A stretch of 64,000 nucleotides of DNA from JBLMYQ01 sp050258375 (GTDB lineage: Bacteria; Bacillota; Clostridia; Acetivibrionales; UBA4821), in NCBI GenBank assembly GCA_050258375.1, contig JBLMYQ010000045.1, positions 1 through 64,000 on the forward strand, read 5' to 3'. The notes below the pieces were generated by a model. The model was given only the letters and a program-made list of their open reading frames with translations. It did not search any database and was not told the DNA's origin. The position numbers were made by a program, and so were the translations under genes. Positions 24,673 to 34,102 of the stretch are shown here, piece by piece; within the stretch, counting starts at the first letter, position 1; each line of letters starts with the position of its first letter.

Positions 24673-27600
24673 TGCCTAAGCGTAAAGATATAAAGAAGGT
24701 ACTTGTAATTGGGTCTGGCCCAATTATAATTGGACAGGCTGCAGAATTTGATTATGCAGGTACTCAAGCATGCCGTGCATTGATGGAGGATGGGATTGAG
24801 GTTGTACTTGTTAATTCAAATCCAGCAACCATTATGACTGATAAGAGCATGGCTCATAAGGTTTATATAGAGCCCCTGGTTCCTGATATTCTTAAGAAGA
24901 TAATCATTGAAGAAAAGCCTGACAGCATACTCCCAACACTAGGAGGACAAACGGGATTAAATCTGGCTATGGAGCTTGCTGAATCAGGATTTTTGAATCA
25001 GCAAGGGGTCAAGCTTCTTGGTACTGCTGTTGAAGCAATTAAAATGGCTGAAGACAGACAAGAATTTAAAGATATGATGGAAAGAATCAATGAGCCAATA
25101 ATAGCAAGCAAGGTGGTTGAATCTGTTGAAGCAGCACTGGAGTTTGCTAAAGAAATAGATTATCCGGTGGTTGTAAGACCTGCATATACATTAGGAGGAA
25201 CCGGAGGGGGAATTGCACATGACCCTGAAGAATTAACAGGAATAGCATCAAACGGAATAAGATTGAGCAGGGTTTCACAGGTTCTAATAGAAAAATGCAT
25301 CTCCGGCTGGAAAGAAATTGAATATGAGGTAATGAGAGATTCAAAAGGAAACGTTATAACGGTTTGCAACATGGAAAACATAGACCCAGTTGGAGTGCAT
25401 ACTGGCGACAGCATAGTTGTTGCTCCTTCGCAAACTTTAACTGATAAAGAATATCAGATGCTTAGAACTGCATCATTAAAAATAATTTCTGCCTTAAAAA
25501 TTGAAGGAGGATGTAATGTTCAGTTTGCGCTGCATCCTACAAGCTTTGAATACGCAGTAATTGAAGTTAATCCAAGAGTAAGCCGTTCCAGTGCTCTTGC
25601 TTCAAAAGCAACCGGTTATCCGATTGCAAAGGTCGCTTCAAAGATTGCAATAGGTTATGGATTAGATGAAATACAAAATAATGTAACAGGAAAAACCTTT
25701 GCTTGCTTTGAGCCAACCCTTGATTATGTGGTGGTAAAAATACCAAAGTGGCCATTTGATAAGTTTGTCAGGGCAAATAGGACACTCGGAACTCAGATGA
25801 AGGCAACCGGAGAAGTAATGGCAATCAGCTCATCCTTTGAAGGCGGGCTTATGAAAGCAATCCGCTCATTAGAATTGGGATTGTATACGCTTGAACAAGA
25901 ATTCGCAAAAAAACTAAATGATGAAGATATATTCAGAAGACTTAAAGATATTAATGATGAACGTATATTTATAATAGCTGAAGCCATAAGAAGAGAAATA
26001 TCTCTTCAAACAATCAATGAAATAACTAAAATTGATATGTTCTTTTTAAATAAATTTAAAGAAATCGTTAATATGGAGGAAAAATTAAAACGGACTAGTA
26101 TAAAAGAGATTGAGAGAGAAGAACTTATAAAATTAAAGAAAATGGGCTTTGTTGACCTTAGTATAGCAAAATTAATGAGTTGCTCAGAAGAAGAGGTTAA
26201 GGAAAGAAGAAATAAAGAATCAATATTACCTACCTTCAAAATGGTTGATACCTGTGCTGCAGAGTTTGAGGCTGTAACACCGTATTTTTACTCAACCTAT
26301 GACGAAGAATGTGAGGCTAAAGACAGCAAAAGAGATAAGGTAATAGTTATCGGCTCGGGACCAATAAGGATTGGACAAGGAATAGAATTTGATTACTGTT
26401 CTGTTCATTCAGTATGGGCACTAAAGGAAATGGGTTATGAGGCAGTTATAATAAATAATAATCCGGAGACGGTGAGTACTGACTTTGATACCTCTGACCG
26501 CCTGTACTTCGAGCCTCTTATTAAAGAGGATGTAGAGAATATAGTTGAAAAAGAAAAGCCATTAGGTGCAATTGTTCAGTTTGGAGGTCAGACAGCAATC
26601 AAGCTAACAAAAGACCTGCACAAAATGGGCGTAAAGATTCTTGGTACAAGTCAGCGGGGAGTTGATTTGGCAGAAGATAGAGAAAAGTTTGATGCCCTCT
26701 TGGAAGAATTAAAAATTCCTAGACCAAAAGGCAAAACAATATTTACACTAGAAGAAGCATTAGAAGCCGCAAACAATCTTGGCTATCCGGTTCTTGTAAG
26801 ACCTTCCTACGTTTTAGGCGGACAGGGAATGGAGATTGCTTACAATGATAACGATATTACGGAATTCATGTCCATTATAAACAAGGTTAAGCAGGAGCAT
26901 CCGATACTTGTTGATAAGTATTTGCTTGGAAAAGAAGTAGAAGTAGATGCAATATGCGATGGAGAGGATATTTTGATTCCCGGTATCATGGAGCATCTTG
27001 AAAGGGCAGGAGTCCATTCTGGTGACAGCATATCGGTTTATCCAACGCAAACAATAGAAAAATCTATTAAAGATATTATAGTTGATTATACGGAAAAGCT
27101 GGCAAAGGCTTTAAACATAATAGGATTGATTAATATCCAGTTTATAGTCTATAACCATGAGGTTTACGTTATTGAGGTAAATCCGCGTTCAAGCCGTACT
27201 GTTCCATATATTAGCAAGGTAACTGGTATCCCAATGGTTGACCTTGCAACAAAAGCAATGCTGGGAAAGAAGCTGAAAGATATGGGCTATGGCATCGGGC
27301 TGCATCATGAGTCTACCTATGCAACGGTAAAGGTTCCGGTCTTCTCATTTGAAAAGCTCAGAGATGTTGATATTAGTCTGGGACCGGAGATGAAATCAAC
27401 CGGAGAGGTGCTGGGAATATCAAAAAATTTTTCTGAAGCCTTATACAAAGGACTGATTGCATCAGGAATAAAATTAAGCAAGAACGGAAATATTCTCATG
27501 ACTGTCAGAGATTCTGACAAGGTTGAGTTAGTACCGATTGCTGAAGAGTTTGAAAGGCTTGGGTTTACTATATGGGCAACCGGAAAAACGGCACATATGC

Positions 27601-28655
27601 TCAATTCATACAATGTGGCTGCAAACTATGTCAAAAAGATTGATGAAGGCTCTCCGAACATACTCGACTTAATTGATTCGGGGAAAATAGATATTGTAAT
27701 TAATACTCCTACTAAAAGCAGAAAGCCTGAAAGAGATGGGTTTAAAATACGCAGAAAAGCCATTGAACGTTCAATTCCTTGCCTTACATCGCTTGATACG
27801 GTAAGGGCTGTAGTAAATAGTCTTAAATATGGAAAAAGCATAGAAGATATAGATGTTGTTGAGCTTGATGAATTAGTATCCAAGCATTATATTTGCAAGG
27901 TAAACAGTACCGAAGAATTATCGCCTGGTATAATCAAGTTTACAGTTCAGGCGCCGGAGATAGCAAAAAGGGCTGTGCCGGGACAATTTCTCGAGATTAA
28001 ATGTACTGAAAAAATTGATACAACACTGAGAAGACCAATAAGCATATCAAATAAAGATTTTAAAAATGGACTTGTTGAGTTTATTGTGCAGACGCGAGGA
28101 GAAGCAACATCTGCATTAGCCAGAACTAAATCGGGTGAAATGTTAGATTTATTAGGACCTATCGGGAAGGGATTTGGTCTTAAAAAGACAAAAAATCCTG
28201 TTATTATCGGCGGCGGGATAGGTGCTTTCCCTTTACATTTCCTTGCCAAGACCCTTGATAATCCAAACCTGAAAATATTATTAGGATTTAGAAACAAGAA
28301 TGCAATAGTTCTGGAAGATGAATTTTCAAAAATAAATGGGAAGCTGACTATTGCTACCGATGATGGTTCCTATGGACATAACGGTTTTGTTACTGAGCTT
28401 CTGCTCGACCAAATAAAAAATTCGGAAGTAGATATGATTTATGCGTGCGGACCTCTTCCAATGCTTAAAAAGGTTAGAGATATAGCACTGCAGAACAATA
28501 TTCCATGTCAAATATCTGTAGAAGAAAGAATGGCTTGTGGTGTCGGAGTTTGCCTTGGTTGTGCCATAAAGCTGATTGATGGTGACGATTGGAGATATGG
28601 ACATGTGTGCAAGGATGGGCCAGTGTTTGAGGCGCAAAAGGTAATTTTAGAATAA
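24672..28655 (+). CDS. carB-pyrK: Natural fusion: carbamoyl phosphate synthase large subunit + dihydroorotate dehydrogenase electron-transfer subunit (CarB-PyrK)
   Basis: 1327 aa in one uninterrupted frame. Residues 1 to about 1072 are a complete CarB: two ATP-grasp halves (GGTGGGIA near 177 and GGQGMEIA near 717) and a C-terminal MGS-like domain ending ...DIDVVELDELVSKHY. From about 1073 follows a complete PyrK: FAD-binding RRPISI, an NAD-binding GGGIGAFPLHFL segment and a 2Fe-2S site with cysteines at 1289, 1294, 1297 and 1313. PyrK passes electrons from PyrD FMN to NAD+. Both parts have normal family length. The usual neighbour pyrD is 3.6 kb downstream, with only a relic of its start directly after this gene. 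Confidence 0.95.
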   Translation: MPKRKDIKKVLVIGSGPIIIGQAAEFDYAGTQACRALMEDGIEVVLVNSNPATIMTDKSMAHKVYIEPLVPDILKKIIIEEKPDSILPTLGGQTGLNLAMELAESGFLNQQGVKLLGTAVEAIKMAEDRQEFKDMMERINEPIIASKVVESVEAALEFAKEIDYPVVVRPAYTLGGTGGGIAHDPEELTGIASNGIRLSRVSQVLIEKCISGWKEIEYEVMRDSKGNVITVCNMENIDPVGVHTGDSIVVAPSQTLTDKEYQMLRTASLKIISALKIEGGCNVQFALHPTSFEYAVIEVNPRVSRSSALASKATGYPIAKVASKIAIGYGLDEIQNNVTGKTFACFEPTLDYVVVKIPKWPFDKFVRANRTLGTQMKATGEVMAISSSFEGGLMKAIRSLELGLYTLEQEFAKKLNDEDIFRRLKDINDERIFIIAEAIRREISLQTINEITKIDMFFLNKFKEIVNMEEKLKRTSIKEIEREELIKLKKMGFVDLSIAKLMSCSEEEVKERRNKESILPTFKMVDTCAAEFEAVTPYFYSTYDEECEAKDSKRDKVIVIGSGPIRIGQGIEFDYCSVHSVWALKEMGYEAVIINNNPETVSTDFDTSDRLYFEPLIKEDVENIVEKEKPLGAIVQFGGQTAIKLTKDLHKMGVKILGTSQRGVDLAEDREKFDALLEELKIPRPKGKTIFTLEEALEAANNLGYPVLVRPSYVLGGQGMEIAYNDNDITEFMSIINKVKQEHPILVDKYLLGKEVEVDAICDGEDILIPGIMEHLERAGVHSGDSISVYPTQTIEKSIKDIIVDYTEKLAKALNIIGLINIQFIVYNHEVYVIEVNPRSSRTVPYISKVTGIPMVDLATKAMLGKKLKDMGYGIGLHHESTYATVKVPVFSFEKLRDVDISLGPEMKSTGEVLGISKNFSEALYKGLIASGIKLSKNGNILMTVRDSDKVELVPIAEEFERLGFTIWATGKTAHMLNSYNVAANYVKKIDEGSPNILDLIDSGKIDIVINTPTKSRKPERDGFKIRRKAIERSIPCLTSLDTVRAVVNSLKYGKSIEDIDVVELDELVSKHYICKVNSTEELSPGIIKFTVQAPEIAKRAVPGQFLEIKCTEKIDTTLRRPISISNKDFKNGLVEFIVQTRGEATSALARTKSGEMLDLLGPIGKGFGLKKTKNPVIIGGGIGAFPLHFLAKTLDNPNLKILLGFRNKNAIVLEDEFSKINGKLTIATDDGSYGHNGFVTELLLDQIKNSEVDMIYACGPLPMLKKVRDIALQNNIPCQISVEERMACGVGVCLGCAIKLIDGDDWRYGHVCKDGPVFEAQKVILE

Positions 28656-28691
28656 CTCACCCCCTAGCCCCCTCTCTTAAAATAGAGGGGG
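28654..28691. repeat. Palindromic repeat, inverted copy 2
   Basis: AACTCACC at the left, then CCCCCTCT (28668-28675) with AGAGGGGG (28684-28691), loop CTTAAAAT. It is the reverse complement of the unit at 18579-18607, plus 8 extra bases. It lies directly at the carB-pyrK stop and may act as a terminator or processing site. Confidence 0.6.
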
Positions 28692-28717
28692 TAAATATAA
28701 CCATAAGGAGAGGAATT

Positions 28718-28792
28718 GTGAATAACGTTATAACAGAATTAAACATATAAAAAATAAAGCTAAAAATCCAGACATAATTTCACTTTGAAATT
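28718..28792 (+). pseudogene. Relic of the pyrD 5' end
   Basis: A GTG at 28718 behind AAGGAGAGG begins a frame that matches the start of pyrD (32279): 20 bases from the second base on are identical, and alignment continues at roughly three quarters identity by eye (…AAAAATCC..CAT..TTTCA…) to about 28788. It stops after nine codons (NNVITELNI). This marks where pyrD once followed carB-pyrK directly, or where a duplicated start was left behind. Confidence 0.75.
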
Positions 28793-28817
28793 TTAAATTA
28801 AGAGAGGGAGAAAGAAA

Positions 28818-30470
28818 ATGAATAAAGTAAAATTCATGTGGATTATTATGGCTGTATGTATTACTACTTTCGTAGGATGTGGCAAAAAACCGGAACCGGT
28901 GGTTAATCCTAAGCCATTTGAGAAGCAGCACATTAGTGAGAGAGGAAATACTTTTGGAAATATTGCAAATAAAGGACTAGCGGCTGCATGTGGAGATTGG
29001 ATTTATTACAGCAATAAAGGCTTACATAAAATGAAAAAAGATGGTACTGGGGATACAAAAATCAATAATGATATATGCAAAAATATAAATGTAATTGGCG
29101 ACTGGATTTACTATAATAAAGTGACTGAAAATAAAGCAAAAGCGAGTAATGTTGAAGATGGTTTATGGAAAGTAAAGATTGATGGAACTTCAAAGGCTAA
29201 ATTAGGGGATATAACAAATATAAATATCATAGGCAATAAAATATATGGGGTAAGAGAACGAAAAGAAGAAAAGACAGAGTTTGATGGGGATAAAGTTTGC
29301 CCGCTTAGCCTATATATAATGTCCATAGATGGTAAACAGAAAACGGAGTTAAAAGATTTCTTTAAAAGTTCGCCATACAGAGTTGATGATATGGTTGTAA
29401 TTGAGGATTGGATTTATTTTAGTGGAGGAGATTTACAGCAAATTAATCTTGAGTTATATAAGAAAAAAGCTGATGGAGCCGGAGAAGCTCTATTGGTTGA
29501 TAATGTTAATGAGGCACGGAGTTTTTATGTTGATGGTGACTGGATTTATTATTGTGATGATAACGAATTTGGTTTTAAGATGAAAACTGATGGTACTAAA
29601 AAAATAAAACTTCAAAATGTTAAATCAATTTTGAATGTGGTTGATGGTTGGATATACTTTGGTGATAGTAATGCTTTATATAAGGTTAAAGCTGACGGGA
29701 CAGAGCTTACCCGTTTGTTATTAAAAAGAGATATGGTTCTAAATAAAAATGAAGATATATACGATTGCGACTTTTTTGACAAGTTAAATGTAACTCAAAA
29801 GTGGGGCTTTTATTATGATAATTATGGTTCATTAATAAAAATAAATCTTAGTGATATTGCAAACGGCAGTAGTAAAACCATTGGAGATTTCGCTAAAGAT
29901 ATTTGTCCTAAAGGGATGGATTTACTTGAAACTTTAGAAGCCGATGTTAATGGAGATAACATTACAGAATATCTTTTAGGCTTTGGGAAAAAAGGCAGAG
30001 AATTTCAAGGAGTAGAATTCCAAAAGGTAAGCTTTGTTGTAAAGGATACTGCGGCTAATACCTATTCTGAGTGTGGTAATCTTGCTGTATATAATCATAA
30101 ACTTCTTTTTATTGATAATTTTTCATTTATTAAGTTGAATAAGGATAATAAGAAACAAATATTGATTAATTATTCTGGATATGATGATAATAATAACCAA
30201 GTTAATTTGCCAGCATCGGTAATTTATGAGATTGATATGGCTGAAAAATTGCCTGGACTTATACAAGTTTATACCATTACATGGAAAGAGAATGGTGCTC
30301 CGGCAGGAGAAATCAGAGATATTGACAAAGATGGGGTAGATGAGTTGAGTGAATTTGAAGAACGTACTAAAAATAGCGGATTAATGCACTACAAAAAGTG
30401 GAATGGCAAAAAGTTTGTACAGTATAAGAGTGAAATAGTTTATTTGGATCCTAATGACAAAGGATATTGA
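28818..30470 (+). CDS. Lipoprotein with DUF5050-like WIYY repeats
   Basis: 550 aa. Signal peptide with lipobox FVGC at about 18-21, followed by GKKPEPVV. Residues about 50-350 hold repeated units of the pattern GDWIYYxxxxxLxKxKxDGT, as in DUF5050 beta-propeller-like proteins. The C-terminal part has a calcium-loop-like stretch (ADVNGDN, DIDKDGVDE) and a KKWNGKKF region. It is anchored outside the membrane; function unknown. The signal peptide and first residues closely resemble those of the next lipoprotein, showing a shared origin. Both interrupt the pyr operon. Confidence 0.8.
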   Translation: MNKVKFMWIIMAVCITTFVGCGKKPEPVVNPKPFEKQHISERGNTFGNIANKGLAAACGDWIYYSNKGLHKMKKDGTGDTKINNDICKNINVIGDWIYYNKVTENKAKASNVEDGLWKVKIDGTSKAKLGDITNINIIGNKIYGVRERKEEKTEFDGDKVCPLSLYIMSIDGKQKTELKDFFKSSPYRVDDMVVIEDWIYFSGGDLQQINLELYKKKADGAGEALLVDNVNEARSFYVDGDWIYYCDDNEFGFKMKTDGTKKIKLQNVKSILNVVDGWIYFGDSNALYKVKADGTELTRLLLKRDMVLNKNEDIYDCDFFDKLNVTQKWGFYYDNYGSLIKINLSDIANGSSKTIGDFAKDICPKGMDLLETLEADVNGDNITEYLLGFGKKGREFQGVEFQKVSFVVKDTAANTYSECGNLAVYNHKLLFIDNFSFIKLNKDNKKQILINYSGYDDNNNQVNLPASVIYEIDMAEKLPGLIQVYTITWKENGAPAGEIRDIDKDGVDELSEFEERTKNSGLMHYKKWNGKKFVQYKSEIVYLDPNDKGY

Positions 30471-30533
30471 TAAGAAAATACTTCATTGATATAGCGTTGG
30501 TGGATTTAGTTTATATATCAAAGGGGGAAAAAA

Positions 30534-31364
30534 ATGAAAAAGGTAAAATTAATATGTATTATTATAGTATTCATGATTTCTTTTGCAGGATGCGGAAAGA
30601 AACCAGCTCCAGCGGTTAATCCTAATCCAGTTGAGCATACAAAGGTATTACCTAATGCTGAAAAACAAAAAACAGATACTGAAATTTTTGATGTAAAAAC
30701 AGACAAAGTATTGAGTGCCTATATTGATACTTTATGTCCTAAAGATATGAGCTTAATGAAATGCTTAATCGGAGATATTGATGAAAATGGTTCGCCAGAA
30801 TTGGTTATATCTTTTGGAGATAAATCCAAAAAGGCTATTAATGAAATATTTTTACTTAAAAAGAGAGATAGTTCTTGGGCAAAATTTGAAAATTTGAAAA
30901 CTAATAAAAACGCAATTGATATAGAGCTTACAACCTTGTATAAGAAGGATAAAAAAGAGCTTTCTGTAATTTATCAGCTTAAAGATAAAGGGAAAATATA
31001 TACTGTGTATTCTTTGAAGGATAAAAAACTGCTGCGGTTATCAAAACTTGATAGTATTTTTGAGTATGATCTAGTGAAATATGGTAATATTGGCGAACAA
31101 GATATAAATATCACTGACACTGATAAAGATGGAATAGATGAAATAATTTTAAAAGGTAAATATGGAGATGTTCAAGAAAGAGAGGTTAGCTTACATATAA
31201 AGTGGAATGGACGGGAGTTCAAGCAATATAAAAAAGAGGTTAAGTATGTAAAGGGAAGTTTTATATACCCAGATGAGCCGGAAAAAGTTGTAGAAAACTA
31301 TTTTGAAAGCAGACTTTTAGGAATAAATGAAGAGACAAATAAGCTGATAACAGATAAAAATTAG
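30534..31364 (+). CDS. Lipoprotein, N-terminal part of a frameshifted gene
   Basis: 276 aa as read. Signal peptide with lipobox SFAGC near 16-20, then GKKPAPAVNPNP, closely like the lipoprotein at 28818. A domain with CPKDMSLMKCLIGDIDENGSPE and DTDKDGIDEI (Asp-rich loops) follows. The frame ends at TAG 31362 just after EKVVENYFESRLLG, the opening of a domain that continues in the next frame. One extra A in the A5 run at 31356-31360 would join both into a 572-residue protein, similar in length to the 550-residue neighbour. See the following entry. Confidence 0.7.
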   Translation: MKKVKLICIIIVFMISFAGCGKKPAPAVNPNPVEHTKVLPNAEKQKTDTEIFDVKTDKVLSAYIDTLCPKDMSLMKCLIGDIDENGSPELVISFGDKSKKAINEIFLLKKRDSSWAKFENLKTNKNAIDIELTTLYKKDKKELSVIYQLKDKGKIYTVYSLKDKKLLRLSKLDSIFEYDLVKYGNIGEQDINITDTDKDGIDEIILKGKYGDVQEREVSLHIKWNGREFKQYKKEVKYVKGSFIYPDEPEKVVENYFESRLLGINEETNKLITDKN

Positions 31365-32251
31365 GCAGCTATACTTTTTTAAATTGCTGCGATTATGATA
31401 GGTTGCCATATCAAGGAGAAACACCATCTCCGGGAGGATACTTCTTAACTCTTGAACAAAGCTTTATATTGTCTGATGTAATTTTAAATGATAGTAAAAA
31501 GGCAATAATAAGTACTTCTTTTGATAAGGAAAGTAATGAACATGCGGATGCTTATTTTACGTTAAACAAAATAAATGGGAAATGGCAAATAAGCAATATA
31601 TCAAACAAAATAAGCTTTATTAATATGACAAAAATGAATGAATATGCCCAAAAGTATAAGAAAAACAATAAGAATGACATACTTAAAAATATTATTGATA
31701 ATATAGATTCTTATAAAAATAAAGAAGTAGAAAAATACTTTGTTGCAACCTGTGACTTAGACGGAAATAAGGTAAATGAAATATTTTTTATCTACAATCG
31801 GATGATAGAAGATAAAAAAGTTGGATTTTTCACTCTTATAAAATGGGAAGGTAATAGTTTGGTTTGTCTTGATGAACAACAAGTTTTTGACGGAAATGAG
31901 ACAGGAAGAAGTGATAAATATTTATATTTATCTTGGAAGAACGTTAAAGTTCAAATTGAAGATATAATTTATGGAGGAAATAAAGAGATATGTATTTTTG
32001 ATGAAGATGATTCAATGCGCTGTCTTAAAATATTTCAACTAATAAATGATGCATTTGTAGAGCTTGATTATAAACTAAGTACTGAACCATTTTATATGGA
32101 TATAGAACATGATAAGACTGGGAAAGCAATAATAGTAAATACTTATAAAGTGACAGACGATAAATACGAAACTACATGTTATAAGTGGACGAACGAAGAA
32201 GAGTTTAAAGAAATAGAAACAACCAGCTTACATAATGAAGATGGGCGGTAA
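31358..32251 (+). pseudogene. C-terminal part of the frameshifted lipoprotein
   Basis: The frame is open from 31358 (after a TAA at 31355) to 32251, with no signal peptide; a TTG at 31403 is the first possible start, preceded only by a poor site. It reads LGSYTFLNCCDYDRLPYQGE, then a NTF2-like-looking region (ISTSFDKESNEHADAYF, NGKWQISNI), then a second domain. It completes the domain begun at the end of the preceding frame. Frame overlap leaves only bases 31355-31364 for the change, pointing at the poly-A run. It could be a genuine mutation, a slippage switch or a sequencing error. Confidence 0.65.
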
Positions 32252-32278
32252 TAAATATTATTAAATGGAGGCGCTAGC

Positions 32279-33196
32279 TTGAATAACGTTATAACAGAAG
32301 TAAATATAGGTAAGTTAAAACTGAAAAATCCTGTCATGGTTTCATCAGGAACCTTTGGATATGGCAGAGAATATGCAGAATTTGTGGATTTAAACAAGCT
32401 TGGGGCAATAGTAACAAAAGGGACTTCGGTTGTACCGTGGAAAGGTAATAAACCTCCAAGAATTACAGAGGTTTATGGTGGAATGATTAATGCAATAGGA
32501 CTTCAAAATCCTGGTGTACATGCTTTTATTAAGAATGATTTGCCCTGGCTTAGAAAGTTTGATACCAAGGTGATTGTCAATATTATAGGAAAATCAGTAG
32601 AGGATTATATTGAAGTTGCTTCAATACTGAATAAAGAAGATATTGATGCAGTAGAGCTTAATTTATCCTGCCCAAATGTAAAAGAGGGTTGTATGGCTTT
32701 TGGAACTACATATGCAGGAGTAAAAGAGGTTACAAGTAAAGTCAGAGAGGTTTATGACGGGACCTTGATTGTTAAGCTGACACCAAACGTTACAAGTATT
32801 GAGGAAACAGCAACAGGTGCAGAAGATGGAGGGGCTGATGCAGTATCACTTATAAATACGATACTGGCAATGGCAATTGATATAAATACCAGAAAGCCTG
32901 TAATAGCAAATAACATGGGTGGCTTGTCAGGTCCTGCGGTTAAACCGATAGCGGTAAGAATGGTTTATCAGGCATCAAAGGCTGTTAAAATACCTGTAAT
33001 AGGAATGGGCGGAATAATGAATGCCGAAGATGCACTTGAGTTTATCATTGCGGGGGCATCGGCTGTATCAGTAGGTACTGCAAATTTTAAGAATCCTATG
33101 ACATCTATAGAAGTTATTAAAGGAATAGAAGAATACCTTATAAATAATAAAATTGGGGATATAAATGAATTAACCGGCAGTTTGGTTATGAATTGA
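32279..33196 (+). CDS. pyrD: Dihydroorotate dehydrogenase, class 1B catalytic subunit
   Basis: 305 aa from TTG 32279 behind GGAGG. FMN-binding TIM barrel; the expected active-site Cys131 is in NLSCPNVKEG, and phosphate-binding GMGGIMN lies near 240. Class 1B enzymes need PyrK to use NAD+; here PyrK is fused to CarB at 24672. The last 27 bases overlap the convergent histidine kinase gene. A decayed copy of its 5' end lies at 28718. Confidence 0.95.
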   Translation: MNNVITEVNIGKLKLKNPVMVSSGTFGYGREYAEFVDLNKLGAIVTKGTSVVPWKGNKPPRITEVYGGMINAIGLQNPGVHAFIKNDLPWLRKFDTKVIVNIIGKSVEDYIEVASILNKEDIDAVELNLSCPNVKEGCMAFGTTYAGVKEVTSKVREVYDGTLIVKLTPNVTSIEETATGAEDGGADAVSLINTILAMAIDINTRKPVIANNMGGLSGPAVKPIAVRMVYQASKAVKIPVIGMGGIMNAEDALEFIIAGASAVSVGTANFKNPMTSIEVIKGIEEYLINNKIGDINELTGSLVMN

Positions 33197-34102
33197 GGGT
33201 ACGTTTGCCTTATAAACATCAGCAAATTCTATATTGATTGTTTCAATAAACTTATTATCAATTATTTCATTAATCAAGCAGGGAGCAGTCTTATTTTCTT
33301 CTACCAAGGTAATTGGAAGGGTTATTATAAACTCAGTTCCTTTACCTTCTTTGCTTTTTACATCTATTTTTCCATTGTGCAGCTCAACAAAAAGTTTTAC
33401 AACATAAAGCCCAACGCCTATTCCTTTGCAATAAACATTATCATACATTTTGCCCCCATTTTTGAATTTTTCAAATATGCAATTCAATTGCTTACGAGGG
33501 ATTCCTGTACCGGTATCCTTTACTGATATTTTAATGTTATCTCCTTCTTGAGTTAAGGAAACTATAATTTCTCCTCCGGGATTTGTAAATTTAAATGCGT
33601 TGGTTAATAAGTTGAGAATTATTCTTTCTATTTTATCAGGATCAAAAGCAATCACTTTTTTATCTAAATCAGATGAAAAAGTAAGAGAAACACCATTAGT
33701 ATTGCTTAATTGATTAACAGAAGAGCAAATGTTTCTTATAACACTTACTATATCATTGTTTTGAAGGTTGAGGTTTTCACCACCGGATTCGATTTTAGCA
33801 ACATCCAAAATACTGTTAAATAATCGCAGCATTCGATATGAGTTCTGCTGAATTATATATAAATATTTAAACTCGTTACGCTTGACTTCTTCAGGGAGTA
33901 AACTGCTGTTGTTTAAATGCATTTTTAAGACCTTAATTGTATTAAGTATAACTGAAATAGGGGTTCTTAAATCGTGAGAGATATTAACGATAAAGTTAAA
34001 TATATTTTGGTTTTCTTCAACTATTTTTTTATATAATACTTCTTCAGAAAAATTCATATTTTCAAGAAAATTTTCACTTGAATCATTATAATTATTTATC
34101 AT
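33170..34102 (-). CDS. Soluble histidine kinase lacking a sensor region
   Basis: 310 aa from ATG 34102 (minus strand) behind GGGGAGGG; a TTG at 34117 is less likely. Only about 35 residues precede the dimerisation domain, which has His43 in ISHDLRTPIS. The HATPase domain has the N box (LLTNAFKF), DTGTGIP and GIGVGLYVVKLF. No membrane segment and no adjacent response regulator, so it is an orphan cytoplasmic kinase, possibly of the sporulation phosphorelay kind. Its 3' end runs 27 bases into pyrD. Confidence 0.85.
   Translation of the reverse strand: MINNYNDSSENFLENMNFSEEVLYKKIVEENQNIFNFIVNISHDLRTPISVILNTIKVLKMHLNNSSLLPEEVKRNEFKYLYIIQQNSYRMLRLFNSILDVAKIESGGENLNLQNNDIVSVIRNICSSVNQLSNTNGVSLTFSSDLDKKVIAFDPDKIERIILNLLTNAFKFTNPGGEIIVSLTQEGDNIKISVKDTGTGIPRKQLNCIFEKFKNGGKMYDNVYCKGIGVGLYVVKLFVELHNGKIDVKSKEGKGTEFIITLPITLVEENKTAPCLINEIIDNKFIETINIEFADVYKANVPSIHNQTAG

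Noticed and set aside
24672..28655. Separate pyrK gene hidden after a missed carB stop
   Set aside because: No stop codon, ribosome site or start with suitable spacing was found near 27880-27900; the frame is continuous.
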